Assembly (NCBI GenBank): GCA_009781955.1
Contig: WQUT01000083.1
Span: 1 to 8,638 of the forward strand
Direction of reading: 5' to 3'
Origin: Pseudomonadota bacterium
GTDB lineage: Bacteria; Pseudomonadota; Alphaproteobacteria; Rs-D84
DNA length: 8,638 nt
Both the position numbers and the translations under genes were made by a program. This document shows, one piece after another, positions 1 through 6,159 of this stretch (positions are counted from its first letter, which is position 1; the number at the start of each line of letters is the position of its first letter). A model generated the notes under the pieces. It was not told the DNA's origin. It searched no databases and was given only the letters and a program-made list of their open reading frames with translations.

Positions 1-1698
1 CATGTGATGGCGGCGGCGATGCAAAAATTATTCCCCGGCATTAAATTCGGCGGCGGGCCGGCGATTGAAAACGGGTTCTATTACGATTTTGATACCGAGC
101 ATCGGCTGTCCGAGGCCGACTTTGCCGCGATTGAGAAAGCGACGAAAGAACTGATTAAATCCGACGGCAAATTCGCGCACAAAGACGTCTCCATTGCCGA
201 GGCCCGGGAAATCTTCGCCGACCAGCCGTACAAGCTGGAATGGGTGAACGATCTGGCGGCGCGCGGGGAAAAGACGGCCAGCCTGTATGTCTTTCGCGAC
301 TTTACCGATTTATGCAAAGGCCCGCATGTGGAATCATCGCGGGACCTGCCGCGCGACGCGTTCGGGATCAAATCGGTCGCCGGCGCGTATTGGAAGGGCG
401 ACTCGCACAACAAAATGCTGCAGCGCGTTTATGTGGACGCCTTTGCGACCAAGGAAGAATTGGAATCTTACGAGAAAATGATGGAAGAGGCGGCCCTGCG
501 CGACCATCGCAAAATCGGCAAAGACATGGACCTGTTTCATTTTGAGCCGGAATACGCGCCGGGCGCGGTGTTCTGGCACGACAAGGGATACAAGATTTAC
601 CGCCGCTTGATTGAATACGTGCGCATGCGCCAGGAACGCGCGGGGTACCTGGAAATATCCACACCCGGCCTGATGGATCGCAGTTTGTGGGAGACATCCG
701 GCCACTGGGCGAAATACGGCGAGCATAATTATTCCGGCAAGACCGAGGACGGCCGGCAATTCTGCGTGAAGCCGATGTCGTGCCCGGGCGGCATGCTGGT
801 GTTCGCCCAGGGGATAAAGTCTTATAAAGACCTGCCGCTTTACCTCGCCGAATTCGGCAAGGTTCACCGATACGAGGCGGCGGGCGGCCTGCAGGGCATT
901 ATGCGCGTTCGCGAATTCACCCAGGACGACGCGCATATCTTTTGCACGCCGGAACAACTGGAAGACGAAGTGGTAAAGATTCTGAACTTTATCAAGGATA
1001 TTTACGGCAAATTCGGGTTCAAGGATGTCACCATGAAATTGGCGACGCGCAAGAATTCCGAATTCCGCATCGGCGACGACGCGACGTGGGACCGGGCCGA
1101 AGGCGCGTTGAAACACGCGTTGGAAGCGAACCATATCAAATACGAAATCGCGCCCGAAGACGCGGCGTTCTATGGGCCAAAGATAGACAATTATCTGAAA
1201 GACTCCATGGGCCGCGTGTGGCAGTGCGGAACGGTGCAGCTGGATATGAATCTGCCGGAACGCTTTGATTTGTCCTATGTCGGCGAAGACGGGCAGAAAC
1301 ATCGCCCCATCATGCTGCATCGCGCGATGCTGGGCAGCATAGAGCGTTTCATGGGGATATTGATTGAAAGCGCCGGCGGCGTGATGCCCCTTTGGCTATC
1401 GCCGGAACCGGTTGTTGTCGCGCCGATATCCGAAAAATACGAAGACTATGCCCGGACGGTGGTGGCAGAGCTGCGTTCGGCGGGCGTTTATGCCCGCGCG
1501 GATTTGCGCGCGGAAAAAGTGAACTATAAAATCCGCGAGCTGTCGCTGGCAAAAACCCCGATAATCGCGGTGGTCGGCGAGAAAGAGGCGGCGGATAAAA
1601 CCGTGACCCTGCGCCATTTGGGCAACGACGCCCAGGAAACAAAATCGTTGCTGGAATTCGTGCGTGAGATGGCCGCGGCGGTAAAGCTGCCGGACTAG
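1..1698 (+). CDS. thrS: Threonine--tRNA ligase (ThrRS), 5'-truncated by window edge
   Basis: Class II aminoacyl-tRNA synthetase that activates threonine and charges tRNA-Thr in the cytoplasm. The frame is open from base 1 (His-Val-Met-Ala), so the start and the N-terminal TGS domain lie upstream; 565 residues are visible against about 640 in the family. The visible part starts at the His of the editing-domain AHxxxA motif, followed by the GFYYDFD segment and the second editing motif CKGPHV (about residue 105). The catalytic core follows: KPMSCPGG carrying the first zinc-ligand Cys, the motif 2 region RVREFTQDDAHIF with the second ligand His, GAFYGPK-like AAFYGPKID, QCGTVQLD, and the motif 3 region MLHRAMLGSIERF with the third ligand His. 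The C-terminal 110 residues are the anticodon-binding domain (RADLRAEKVNYKIRE). All key residues in the visible part are intact. It is followed directly by a palindromic element, which begins at the base after the TAG stop. Confidence 0.97.
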   Translation, partial: HVMAAAMQKLFPGIKFGGGPAIENGFYYDFDTEHRLSEADFAAIEKATKELIKSDGKFAHKDVSIAEAREIFADQPYKLEWVNDLAARGEKTASLYVFRDFTDLCKGPHVESSRDLPRDAFGIKSVAGAYWKGDSHNKMLQRVYVDAFATKEELESYEKMMEEAALRDHRKIGKDMDLFHFEPEYAPGAVFWHDKGYKIYRRLIEYVRMRQERAGYLEISTPGLMDRSLWETSGHWAKYGEHNYSGKTEDGRQFCVKPMSCPGGMLVFAQGIKSYKDLPLYLAEFGKVHRYEAAGGLQGIMRVREFTQDDAHIFCTPEQLEDEVVKILNFIKDIYGKFGFKDVTMKLATRKNSEFRIGDDATWDRAEGALKHALEANHIKYEIAPEDAAFYGPKIDNYLKDSMGRVWQCGTVQLDMNLPERFDLSYVGEDGQKHRPIMLHRAMLGSIERFMGILIESAGGVMPLWLSPEPVVVAPISEKYEDYARTVVAELRSAGVYARADLRAEKVNYKIRELSLAKTPIIAVVGEKEAADKTVTLRHLGNDAQETKSLLEFVREMAAAVKLPD

Positions 1699-1858
1699 AT
1701 TCCCCTCCTATGGAGGGGTGGCAATTTTTCGCAAGCAAAATTGACGGGGAGGGTTTTATAAATTTCAACCAACCCTCCCCGCCTCGCCCTGCCCACCCCA
1801 CGCGATCTGCGATTGCGCGGGGACCCCGGGGCTCGGCACCCCTCCGAAGGAGGGGAAT
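1699..1858. repeat. Palindromic element A with hairpin termini (about 160 bp)
   Basis: Fills the gap between thrS and the small lipoprotein gene. Terminal inverted repeats at 1699-1722 and 1835-1858 match at 21 of 24 positions. Each end is itself a hairpin: CCCCTCC-TAT-GGAGGGG (1702-1718) and CCCCTCC-GAA-GGAGGGG (1839-1855), identical in the stem and different in the loop. Two more inverted repeats are nested inside: CGGGGAGGGTT (1745-1755) with its complement at 1771-1781, and a 12-bp stem with two mismatches, 1796-1807 with 1811-1822. There is no coding capacity. The first hairpin sits just behind the thrS stop and could slow or stop transcription, but it has no clean T-tract directly after it. 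Confidence 0.85.
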
Positions 1859-1875
1859 TAAATAAGGAAACCAAA

Positions 1876-2022
1876 ATGAAAAAAGCATTTATTATTTGTT
1901 CTTTGTTTGTTGTTGCCCTCGGCCTGGCCGCGTGCAGCACGTGCGAGACCGAGCCGATTGTGACGCAGAATCAGAAAATGATCGTCCCGCCGAATTTCGG
2001 GCAGAAACCGTCCGCGAATTAA
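1876..2022 (+). CDS. Small lipoprotein, possibly a minimal BamF-like (DUF3035-type) protein
   Basis: 48 residues. The ATG at 1876 follows AAGG (1864-1867) at a workable distance. MKKAFIIC begins a lipoprotein signal peptide with a hydrophobic core and the lipobox LAAC, so Cys20 would be lipidated and the mature protein would be only 29 residues on the periplasmic face of a membrane. The tail PIVTQNQKMIVPPNFGQKP resembles the VVTRAPLVVPPxFxLRPP-type core of alphaproteobacterial DUF3035/BamF lipoproteins, a component of the outer-membrane beta-barrel assembly machine in that class. That similarity is recognised by eye over about 18 residues and is inference. Two further Cys are present (Cys8 in the signal peptide, Cys23). 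The gene lies between two palindromic elements. Lnt, encoded later in the window, would act on such a lipoprotein. The lipoprotein call is firm; the BamF link is tentative. Confidence 0.75.
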   Translation: MKKAFIICSLFVVALGLAACSTCETEPIVTQNQKMIVPPNFGQKPSAN

Positions 2023-2030
2023 TGATTTGC

Positions 2031-2152
2031 GTCATCCCGCAGAGCCGCGCAGCGGCGGGTGCGGGATCTGGCTGAACAGAAGTTCTTCCTATATCGTATG
2101 AAATCTGCGAGATCCCGCACTCGCATTGCTATGCAATGCTCTGCGGGATGAC
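2031..2152. repeat. Palindromic element B with hairpin termini (GTCATCCCGC type, 122 bp)
   Basis: Begins 8 bp after the lipoprotein stop. The outer arms GTCATCCCGCAGAGC (2031-2045) and GCTCTGCGGGATGAC (2138-2152) are perfect inverted repeats; inner arms GTGCGGGATCT (2059-2069) and AGATCCCGCAC (2110-2120) are also perfect. Each end also folds on itself: ATCCCGCA pairs with TGCGGGAT at both ends. The tips of the two end hairpins are unrelated in sequence but both self-complementary: GCCGC-GCA-GCGGC (2044-2056) on the left and GCATTGC-TAT-GCAATGC (2123-2139) on the right. The 40-bp core is AT-rich and holds nothing recognisable. Confidence 0.88.
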
Positions 2153-2183
2153 ATAAAAAACATTTTTATTTGCCTATGATTTA

Positions 2184-2192
2184 TGCTATAAT
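2184..2192 (+). promoter_or_regulatory. Extended -10 promoter (TGCTATAAT) for the VirB2-like gene
   Basis: TGC followed by a perfect TATAAT (2187-2192) makes an extended -10 element. The -35 region is only a T-rich stretch (TTTTTA, 2163-2168, 18-bp spacing), which is acceptable for an extended -10 promoter. A second TATAAT lies at 2197-2202. Transcription would start near 2199-2200, leaving a leader of about 25 nt that contains the AAGGAG ribosome site at 2211-2216. The promoter lies between palindromic element B and the gene, so this gene is probably expressed independently of thrS and the lipoprotein gene. Confidence 0.6.
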
Positions 2193-2223
2193 GAATTATA
2201 ATATAAAGCCAAGGAGCTTACAC

Positions 2224-2580
2224 ATGTCGTTGAAAAATATTGCAAAGAAAATTGTCCTCTCGGGCGTTCTGTTGATGGCGACCATAAACGGCGCGTTCGC
2301 CGCGAACGAGGGACTGTGCCAGCTGATAGATAAATTAAAGGGCGTATTCCAAACTTTGCGCGTTCTGGCCTTTGTCGGCGCGGCGTTTGTTCTGGCCGCC
2401 TGGGCGTGGGGCTGGATCATGGCCGGAACCGTTGATATCAAGGAAGACGTCCGCAAGAAAGGCGTCGCCATGCTGGTCGGACTGGGCGTGCTGTTTGCAA
2501 TAGGAATTATGTTAAGCGTGCTCTTGGGCGACAATGGGGCCTTGGTCGGTTGTTCCAATAAGCTGACCGGCCAATGGTAA
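2224..2580 (+). CDS. VirB2/TrbC-like pilin-type membrane protein
   Basis: 118 residues. The ATG at 2224 is chosen over upstream in-frame starts because AAGGAG (2211-2216) lies 7 nt before it and a signal peptide then begins at residue 1. MSLKNIAKK, a hydrophobic core and AFA-AN give a probable signal peptidase I site after residue 26. The mature protein has two hydrophobic helices (about 43-67 and 81-101) separated by a short charged loop, DIKEDVRKKG. This matches the layout of TrbC/VirB2 pilins of type IV secretion systems: signal peptide, helix, short basic loop, helix. Two Cys (Cys32 before helix 1, Cys110 after helix 2) would both be periplasmic and could form a disulfide. No other VirB or Trb gene is nearby, so a secretion role cannot be inferred from context. 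A small two-helix membrane protein of other function is the main alternative. Confidence 0.6.
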   Translation: MSLKNIAKKIVLSGVLLMATINGAFAANEGLCQLIDKLKGVFQTLRVLAFVGAAFVLAAWAWGWIMAGTVDIKEDVRKKGVAMLVGLGVLFAIGIMLSVLLGDNGALVGCSNKLTGQW

Positions 2581-2604
2581 CGGTATGCCAGTGATTTGTG
2601 GTTT

Positions 2605-2632
2605 GTAGGGGCAAATAATGATTTGCCCCTAC
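2605..2632. repeat. GTAGGGGCAAAT palindrome, copy 1 (intergenic)
   Basis: Perfect 12-bp arms GTAGGGGCAAAT (2605-2616) and ATTTGCCCCTAC (2621-2632) around the 4-nt loop AATG. It lies 25 bp after the stop codon of the VirB2-like gene and is followed by GGTTTT, so it could act as a weak intrinsic terminator in addition to being a dispersed repeat. Related copies lie inside ybeY (6658-6685) and at the end of lnt (8483-8549). Confidence 0.85.
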
Positions 2633-2683
2633 GGTTTTATACGCTGATAAATAAACCCGGAATAAATTGATAACGAGGGGCGC

Positions 2684-3244
2684 ATGTTTTGGGTCTGGCT
2701 TTATCTTGTCGTATTCGCCCTTTTTGATCTTATATTCGTTACTTTGGCCATAGAGATGTTTGCCGCCAAGGTGCGCCGCGAGGCGCCAGAGGTCCCGAGT
2801 AGCGCGCATCTTCGCGCCGCCGTTATATCCGAAATCCGAAAACATTATTCCGATGCCAAGACGGTTCTGGACATCGGGTCATGCTATGGCGGAATGGCAC
2901 GGATTATTGCGCGGAATTTTCCAAAGATGCGGGTTTTGGGCACCGAGCGCATGCCCCTGCCGTTTACTTTTTCAAAAATCGCGCGGATTTTCTGGCGCGA
3001 GAAAAACGTTAATTTCAGATTTGGCGACGCGTTTAGGTTTATTAAAAAATCCGATGGATACGATATCGGGACGGCGTATCTTTTGACGCCGATGATGCCG
3101 CGCGTGGAATCGGTCGCGGACAAATTCCGCGTTTTGCTGGTTCTGGATTTTCCGTTGCCGAACCGGCGGCCGACACGGAAATTCAAACTGCATAAAGATT
3201 TATTGGGCCAGCATTGGCTGTATGTGTATGAGAATAAGGTTTAA
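2684..3244 (+). CDS. Membrane-anchored class I SAM-dependent methyltransferase
   Basis: 186 residues. The ATG at 2684 follows GAGG (2675-2678) by 5 nt. Residues 1-23 form one hydrophobic anchor, so the catalytic domain should face the cytoplasm at the inner membrane. The domain opens with EAPEVPSSAHLR, then the SAM-binding glycine motif VLDIGSCYGG (61-70), an acidic residue at the end of strand 2 (GTE, Glu88), and FRFGDAF (111-117) in the region that usually carries the adenine-contacting acid. The C-terminal part has YLLTPMM, then LDFPLP (154-159) and WLYVYE. This order (N-terminal membrane anchor, VPT/VPS segment, DxGxxxG, YLL, FPLP, LYxYE) is that of a widespread bacterial family distantly like the mitochondrial lysine methyltransferases FAM173A/B (ATPSc-KMT). 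The substrate cannot be read from the sequence. The motif is SCYGG rather than the commoner SGDGR, a point of divergence. No convincing promoter was seen upstream. Confidence 0.75.
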   Translation: MFWVWLYLVVFALFDLIFVTLAIEMFAAKVRREAPEVPSSAHLRAAVISEIRKHYSDAKTVLDIGSCYGGMARIIARNFPKMRVLGTERMPLPFTFSKIARIFWREKNVNFRFGDAFRFIKKSDGYDIGTAYLLTPMMPRVESVADKFRVLLVLDFPLPNRRPTRKFKLHKDLLGQHWLYVYENKV

Positions 3245-3261
3245 TTCTTTAAAGTAAAATT

Positions 3262-3407
3262 GTCACTCCCGCGCAGGCGGGAGTGGGTCTATAAACTATC
3301 CAAAACTTAAAACAACCTTATAATTTACGAAAATAAAACAACGAGTTACTTTCATAGTTCATGCATTGATATTTAATAGACCCTATTCCCGCCTGCGCGG
3401 GAATGAC
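3262..3407. repeat. Palindromic element C with dRS3-like hairpin termini (146 bp)
   Basis: Lies between the methyltransferase gene and the tatA promoter. Terminal inverted repeats at 3262-3292 and 3376-3407 are about 31-32 bp with few differences. Each end is a hairpin: CTCCCGC-GCAG-GCGGGAG on the left and TTCCCGC-CTGC-GCGGGAA on the right (top strand, within 3386-3403). The right end reads ATTCCC-8 nt-GGGAAT, the form of the neisserial dRS3 repeat. A further small inverted repeat, AACTAT (3294-3299) with ATAGTT (3354-3359), sits inside. The 83-bp core is very AT-rich and has no gene. Confidence 0.88.
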
Positions 3408-3447
3408 AAAAATTACGTCACAATTTTTGTTTGAAATCACTTTTTAT

Positions 3448-3475
3448 TTGAAAATCCGCCATCTTGTGATATAAT
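3448..3475 (+). promoter_or_regulatory. Sigma70-type promoter for tatA
   Basis: TTGAAA (3448-3453), a 16-bp spacer and a perfect TATAAT (3470-3475). The predicted start near 3482 leaves a leader of under 20 nt, which consists mostly of the AAGGAG ribosome site (3487-3492), 6 nt before the ATG at 3499. This is the best-formed promoter in the window and starts a unit of tatA and possibly ftsK. Confidence 0.75.
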
Positions 3476-3498
3476 TCGGTCATACAAAGGAGCATTAA

Positions 3499-3744
3499 AT
3501 GGAAAGACCAGGTTTTTGGAGCATACTGATTATCGCGGTTTTGGTTCTGGTTTTATTCGGCCACGCCAAGATTCCGGAAATGGCGAAAAATATCGCAAAC
3601 GGAATCAACGTGTTCAAGAAAGAACTGAAAAAAGACGACGACGACAAGGACGCCGATGCGGCGCCGACGGCCAAGGCCAAAAAACCGGCGGCAAAGCAGG
3701 CGGCAAAATTACCTGCGAAGAAAGTCGCAAAGAAGAAAAAATAG
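3499..3744 (+). CDS. tatA: Sec-independent protein translocase subunit TatA
   Basis: 81 residues, normal for TatA. It oligomerises in the inner membrane with TatBC to let folded twin-arginine substrates pass. The start has AAGGAG at ideal spacing. A short N-terminal periplasmic stretch leads into one membrane helix (about 6-20) that ends in the invariant Phe-Gly (20-21). Next comes the hinge HAKIPE and the amphipathic helix MAKNIANGINVFKKELKK with the FKK typical of TatA. The acidic run DDDDKD follows, then a disordered tail of Ala, Pro and many Lys (about residues 57-81). TatB is less likely because the protein is short and lacks the GPE-type hinge. Neither tatB nor tatC is in the window, so tatA is unlinked here; in many Alphaproteobacteria the three are adjacent. 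The unusually basic tail is a deviation from the usual more acidic TatA tail. Confidence 0.9.
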   Translation: MERPGFWSILIIAVLVLVLFGHAKIPEMAKNIANGINVFKKELKKDDDDKDADAAPTAKAKKPAAKQAAKLPAKKVAKKKK

Positions 3745-3751
3745 AATTAAT

Positions 3752-3900
3752 TACTCCCCCCTTGGGGGGAGTCGGAAAATGCAAGCCTTGTATCGGCGCA
3801 GCATTTTCCGGTGGGGGGACGGAGAGTTTAGGCCTCGGGAATTTTTGTCCCCCCACCGGCCCGCAAAATCGCGCGCCGACTCCCCCCCAAGGGGGGAGTA
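3752..3900. repeat. Palindromic element D with hairpin termini (ACTCCCCCC type, 149 bp)
   Basis: Begins 7 bp after the tatA stop and ends 23 bp before the ftsK start. Terminal repeats 3752-3775 and 3876-3900 are identical except for one extra base in a C/G run. Each end is a hairpin: ACTCCCCCC-TT-GGGGGGAGT on the left (3753-3772) and the same form around AA on the right. Nested inside are GGAAAATGC (3774-3782) with GCATTTTCC (3801-3809), and the perfect 13-bp arms CCGGTGGGGGGAC (3808-3820) with GTCCCCCCACCGG (3847-3859). The arrangement parallels element A. A transcript through it would be highly structured just before the ftsK start. Confidence 0.88.
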
Positions 3901-3923
3901 GTTAGATTCCGCCAACGATTATC

Positions 3924-6140
3924 ATGTCGCAAAGCACCCGCTTTTTGCCGAAATTTATCAGCGAATTCATCCGATCCGCCGCCATACGCTTGGTGGGCGT
4001 CCTTATCTTTTCGCTCGGCGCGATATTGCTGGCCGGGCTGATTTTGCATGATTCGGCATTGGCCGGATTCGGGGCGGCGTCCAATTTCGGCGCGCACGGC
4101 GTTATCGGAAATATAATAAGCTTTATGCTTTACGGCATAGGGTGGCTGCCCGCGCTGTTTCTGTTTGTCTATATCATGCGCCTGGGCGTTGTTATTTTCG
4201 CGCGTCTGGAAAACCCCAGTCCGGAATACGACGCGATTCTGGCGTTCCTGGCCATTATATTCGGCGCGGCGGGCCTTGGGTGCCTGATGCCGGGCGCGTC
4301 GGCGGGCGGCATTGTCGGATTTGTCGTGGCCGGCGATCTGTCGCGCTTGATCGGCGGCGGGACACTGGCGGTCGGAATCGTTCTATGCGCATTGTTTCTG
4401 CTGCTTGCCGGGCTATTGCTGCATATCAAATGGCGCGACGTCGCGCGCGTGTCCAGAACGGTTTTCGCAATGCTGCGCATGATCGGCGGAGTTTTGCATT
4501 TGGTAAAGGTTGAACCAAAGCGGCCAGAGGAAATAGATGACGGCGAAGAAGAAACGCCGAAAAAAGAAAGAAGAAGAAAGAAAAAAGATCCCGAACCGGT
4601 CGCGGTCAAGAAGCAGCCGCGCGTTCCGCGTTCCGCCGCGCACGCAAATTACCAGCTGCCGCCGCCGGAATATCTGGAAAAATCCGTATTTTCAAAGCAT
4701 CTGATTACGAACGAATTAAAGAGGAACGCGTCCGCGTTAGAGGCGCACTTTGAAGAGTTCGGCGTATACGGCAAGGTTGCGGGAATAAAGCCCGGGCCCA
4801 TAGTCACGCTGTATGAGTTTGAGCCCGATTCCGGCATGCGCATCGCGAAAATCACCGACACCGTGAAAGACATGACGCGCGCCATGGCGGCGGAAAACAT
4901 CCGCATAGCGCATATTCCGCGCACTAATTACATCGGCGTGGAAATGGTGAATCTGGACCGCCAGATAGTGCGGTTTCAGACACTGATCACCAATCCCGAC
5001 TTTCAGGCGTCAAAGTATCACATACCGCTTGCCCTCGGCGTTGATATTGGCGGAAATCCGGTGTATTTTGATCTGGCAAAAATGCCGCACGTATTAATCG
5101 CCGGCCGCACCGGGTCCGGCAAATCCGTATTTGTTCAATCAATAATCATGTCCATTCTGTATCGCTTTACGCCGGACGAATGCAAGCTGGTCATAGTTGA
5201 TCCAAAGGGCGTTGATTTCACGCTGTGGCACGATATTCCGCACCTGGTCGCGCCCATTATGACCGACGCCAACCGCGCGGTGAATGCCCTCAAATGGACG
5301 GTGCGCGAGATGGAGGAGCGGTATAAGAAATTAAAAGACGTCGGCGTGCAGAATCTGGAGGGATACAATGCGGAAGTATCCAGGCTGCGCGCCGCCGGCA
5401 AAAAGATTACAAAGCAGGTCGCCGTCGGAACGGACGCCGACGGCGCGCTGGAATTTGAAGACAGAGAGATAGACCTGTCCGACATGCCCTATATAGTCGT
5501 GATAGTGGACGAGGTCGCGGATCTGATGAGCGTTGCGCGGAAAGAGGTAGAGGCCTGTATCCAGAGACTGGCGCAAAAGGCCCGCGCGGCCGGAATCCAT
5601 GTGGTCGCGGCGACGCAGCGTCCCGACACCACCGTCATCACCGGCGTCATCAAGGCGAATTTCCCGACGCGGATTTCTTTCCAGGCGCGGAGCAGCATAG
5701 ACTCTGGCACCACATTGGGCGAAAAGGGCGCAGAGCAGTTGCTGGCCCACGGCGACATGCTGTTTTCCGAGGCGGGCCGCGTTCCAGTGCGCATACACGG
5801 CGCGCTGATAGATAACAAGGAAATCAACAAAGTGGCGGATTTCCTGCGGGGCATGGCCGCGCCCGAATATGTAGATGGCGTGGATTCGGACGACGATATT
5901 ATGTCCGCCGCCGGCATTCCCGGACTGATCCCCGGGCTGAAGCCCAGTAAGGACGAGAAAGACGGCGATCTTTACAGGCAGGCGGTAGAGTATGTCGTGC
6001 GCGATAAAAAGCCGACGATTTCGTATATCCAACGGCGGCTCGCCGTAGGATACAACAAGGCCGCCGGATTTATAGAGCGGATGGAGCACGAGGGCATTGT
6101 GTCCCAGCCTGATGCGAATAATAAAAGGCATGTGTTGTAA
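3924..6140 (+). CDS. ftsK: DNA translocase FtsK
   Basis: 738 residues. Septum-located, ATP-driven, hexameric double-strand DNA pump that clears and aligns chromosome termini at division and activates XerCD at dif. The N-terminus has about four membrane segments (roughly 20-42, 60-95, 103-124 and 128-168). The linker is short and highly charged (about 197-245; KKERRRKKKDPEP), coded by a purine-rich stretch around 4547-4595. The FtsK alpha domain starts near PPPEYLEK. The motor has Walker A GRTGSGKS (394-401), the DPKGVDF segment, Walker B VVIVDEVADL (525-534) and AATQRPD (562-568). The C-terminal winged helix (gamma domain, about 682-738) carries ISYIQRRLAVGYNKAAGFIERM, which reads polar KOPS-type sites and touches XerD. 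All key residues are present. Length is near the alphaproteobacterial norm and far below the 1329 residues of E. coli. No Shine-Dalgarno is visible before the ATG; the preceding palindromic element may have displaced it. Confidence 0.96.
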   Translation: MSQSTRFLPKFISEFIRSAAIRLVGVLIFSLGAILLAGLILHDSALAGFGAASNFGAHGVIGNIISFMLYGIGWLPALFLFVYIMRLGVVIFARLENPSPEYDAILAFLAIIFGAAGLGCLMPGASAGGIVGFVVAGDLSRLIGGGTLAVGIVLCALFLLLAGLLLHIKWRDVARVSRTVFAMLRMIGGVLHLVKVEPKRPEEIDDGEEETPKKERRRKKKDPEPVAVKKQPRVPRSAAHANYQLPPPEYLEKSVFSKHLITNELKRNASALEAHFEEFGVYGKVAGIKPGPIVTLYEFEPDSGMRIAKITDTVKDMTRAMAAENIRIAHIPRTNYIGVEMVNLDRQIVRFQTLITNPDFQASKYHIPLALGVDIGGNPVYFDLAKMPHVLIAGRTGSGKSVFVQSIIMSILYRFTPDECKLVIVDPKGVDFTLWHDIPHLVAPIMTDANRAVNALKWTVREMEERYKKLKDVGVQNLEGYNAEVSRLRAAGKKITKQVAVGTDADGALEFEDREIDLSDMPYIVVIVDEVADLMSVARKEVEACIQRLAQKARAAGIHVVAATQRPDTTVITGVIKANFPTRISFQARSSIDSGTTLGEKGAEQLLAHGDMLFSEAGRVPVRIHGALIDNKEINKVADFLRGMAAPEYVDGVDSDDDIMSAAGIPGLIPGLKPSKDEKDGDLYRQAVEYVVRDKKPTISYIQRRLAVGYNKAAGFIERMEHEGIVSQPDANNKRHVL

Positions 6141-6159
6141 TTTTCTCACCGGTTCGCAT

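Noticed and set aside
769..795. CPGG in place of CPGH after the zinc-ligand Cys of ThrRS as a damaged active site
   Set aside because: The Cys ligand is intact and CPGG is normal in other bacterial ThrRS, for example in Firmicutes, so this is family variation.
334..1320. Long open frame on the minus strand opposite thrS
   Set aside because: Antisense shadow of a well-conserved gene with GC-biased codons; the translation is rich in Arg, His, Phe and Ala with no recognisable motif and no ribosome site.
1741..1762. TTGACG...TATAAA as a promoter for the small lipoprotein
   Set aside because: Only 10 bp separate the two boxes, too short for sigma70, and they fall inside the nested inverted repeat of element A.
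3293..3375. AT-rich core of element C as a small gene or RNA
   Set aside because: No start with a ribosome site, no reading frame of useful length and no convincing structure beyond one 6-bp inverted repeat.
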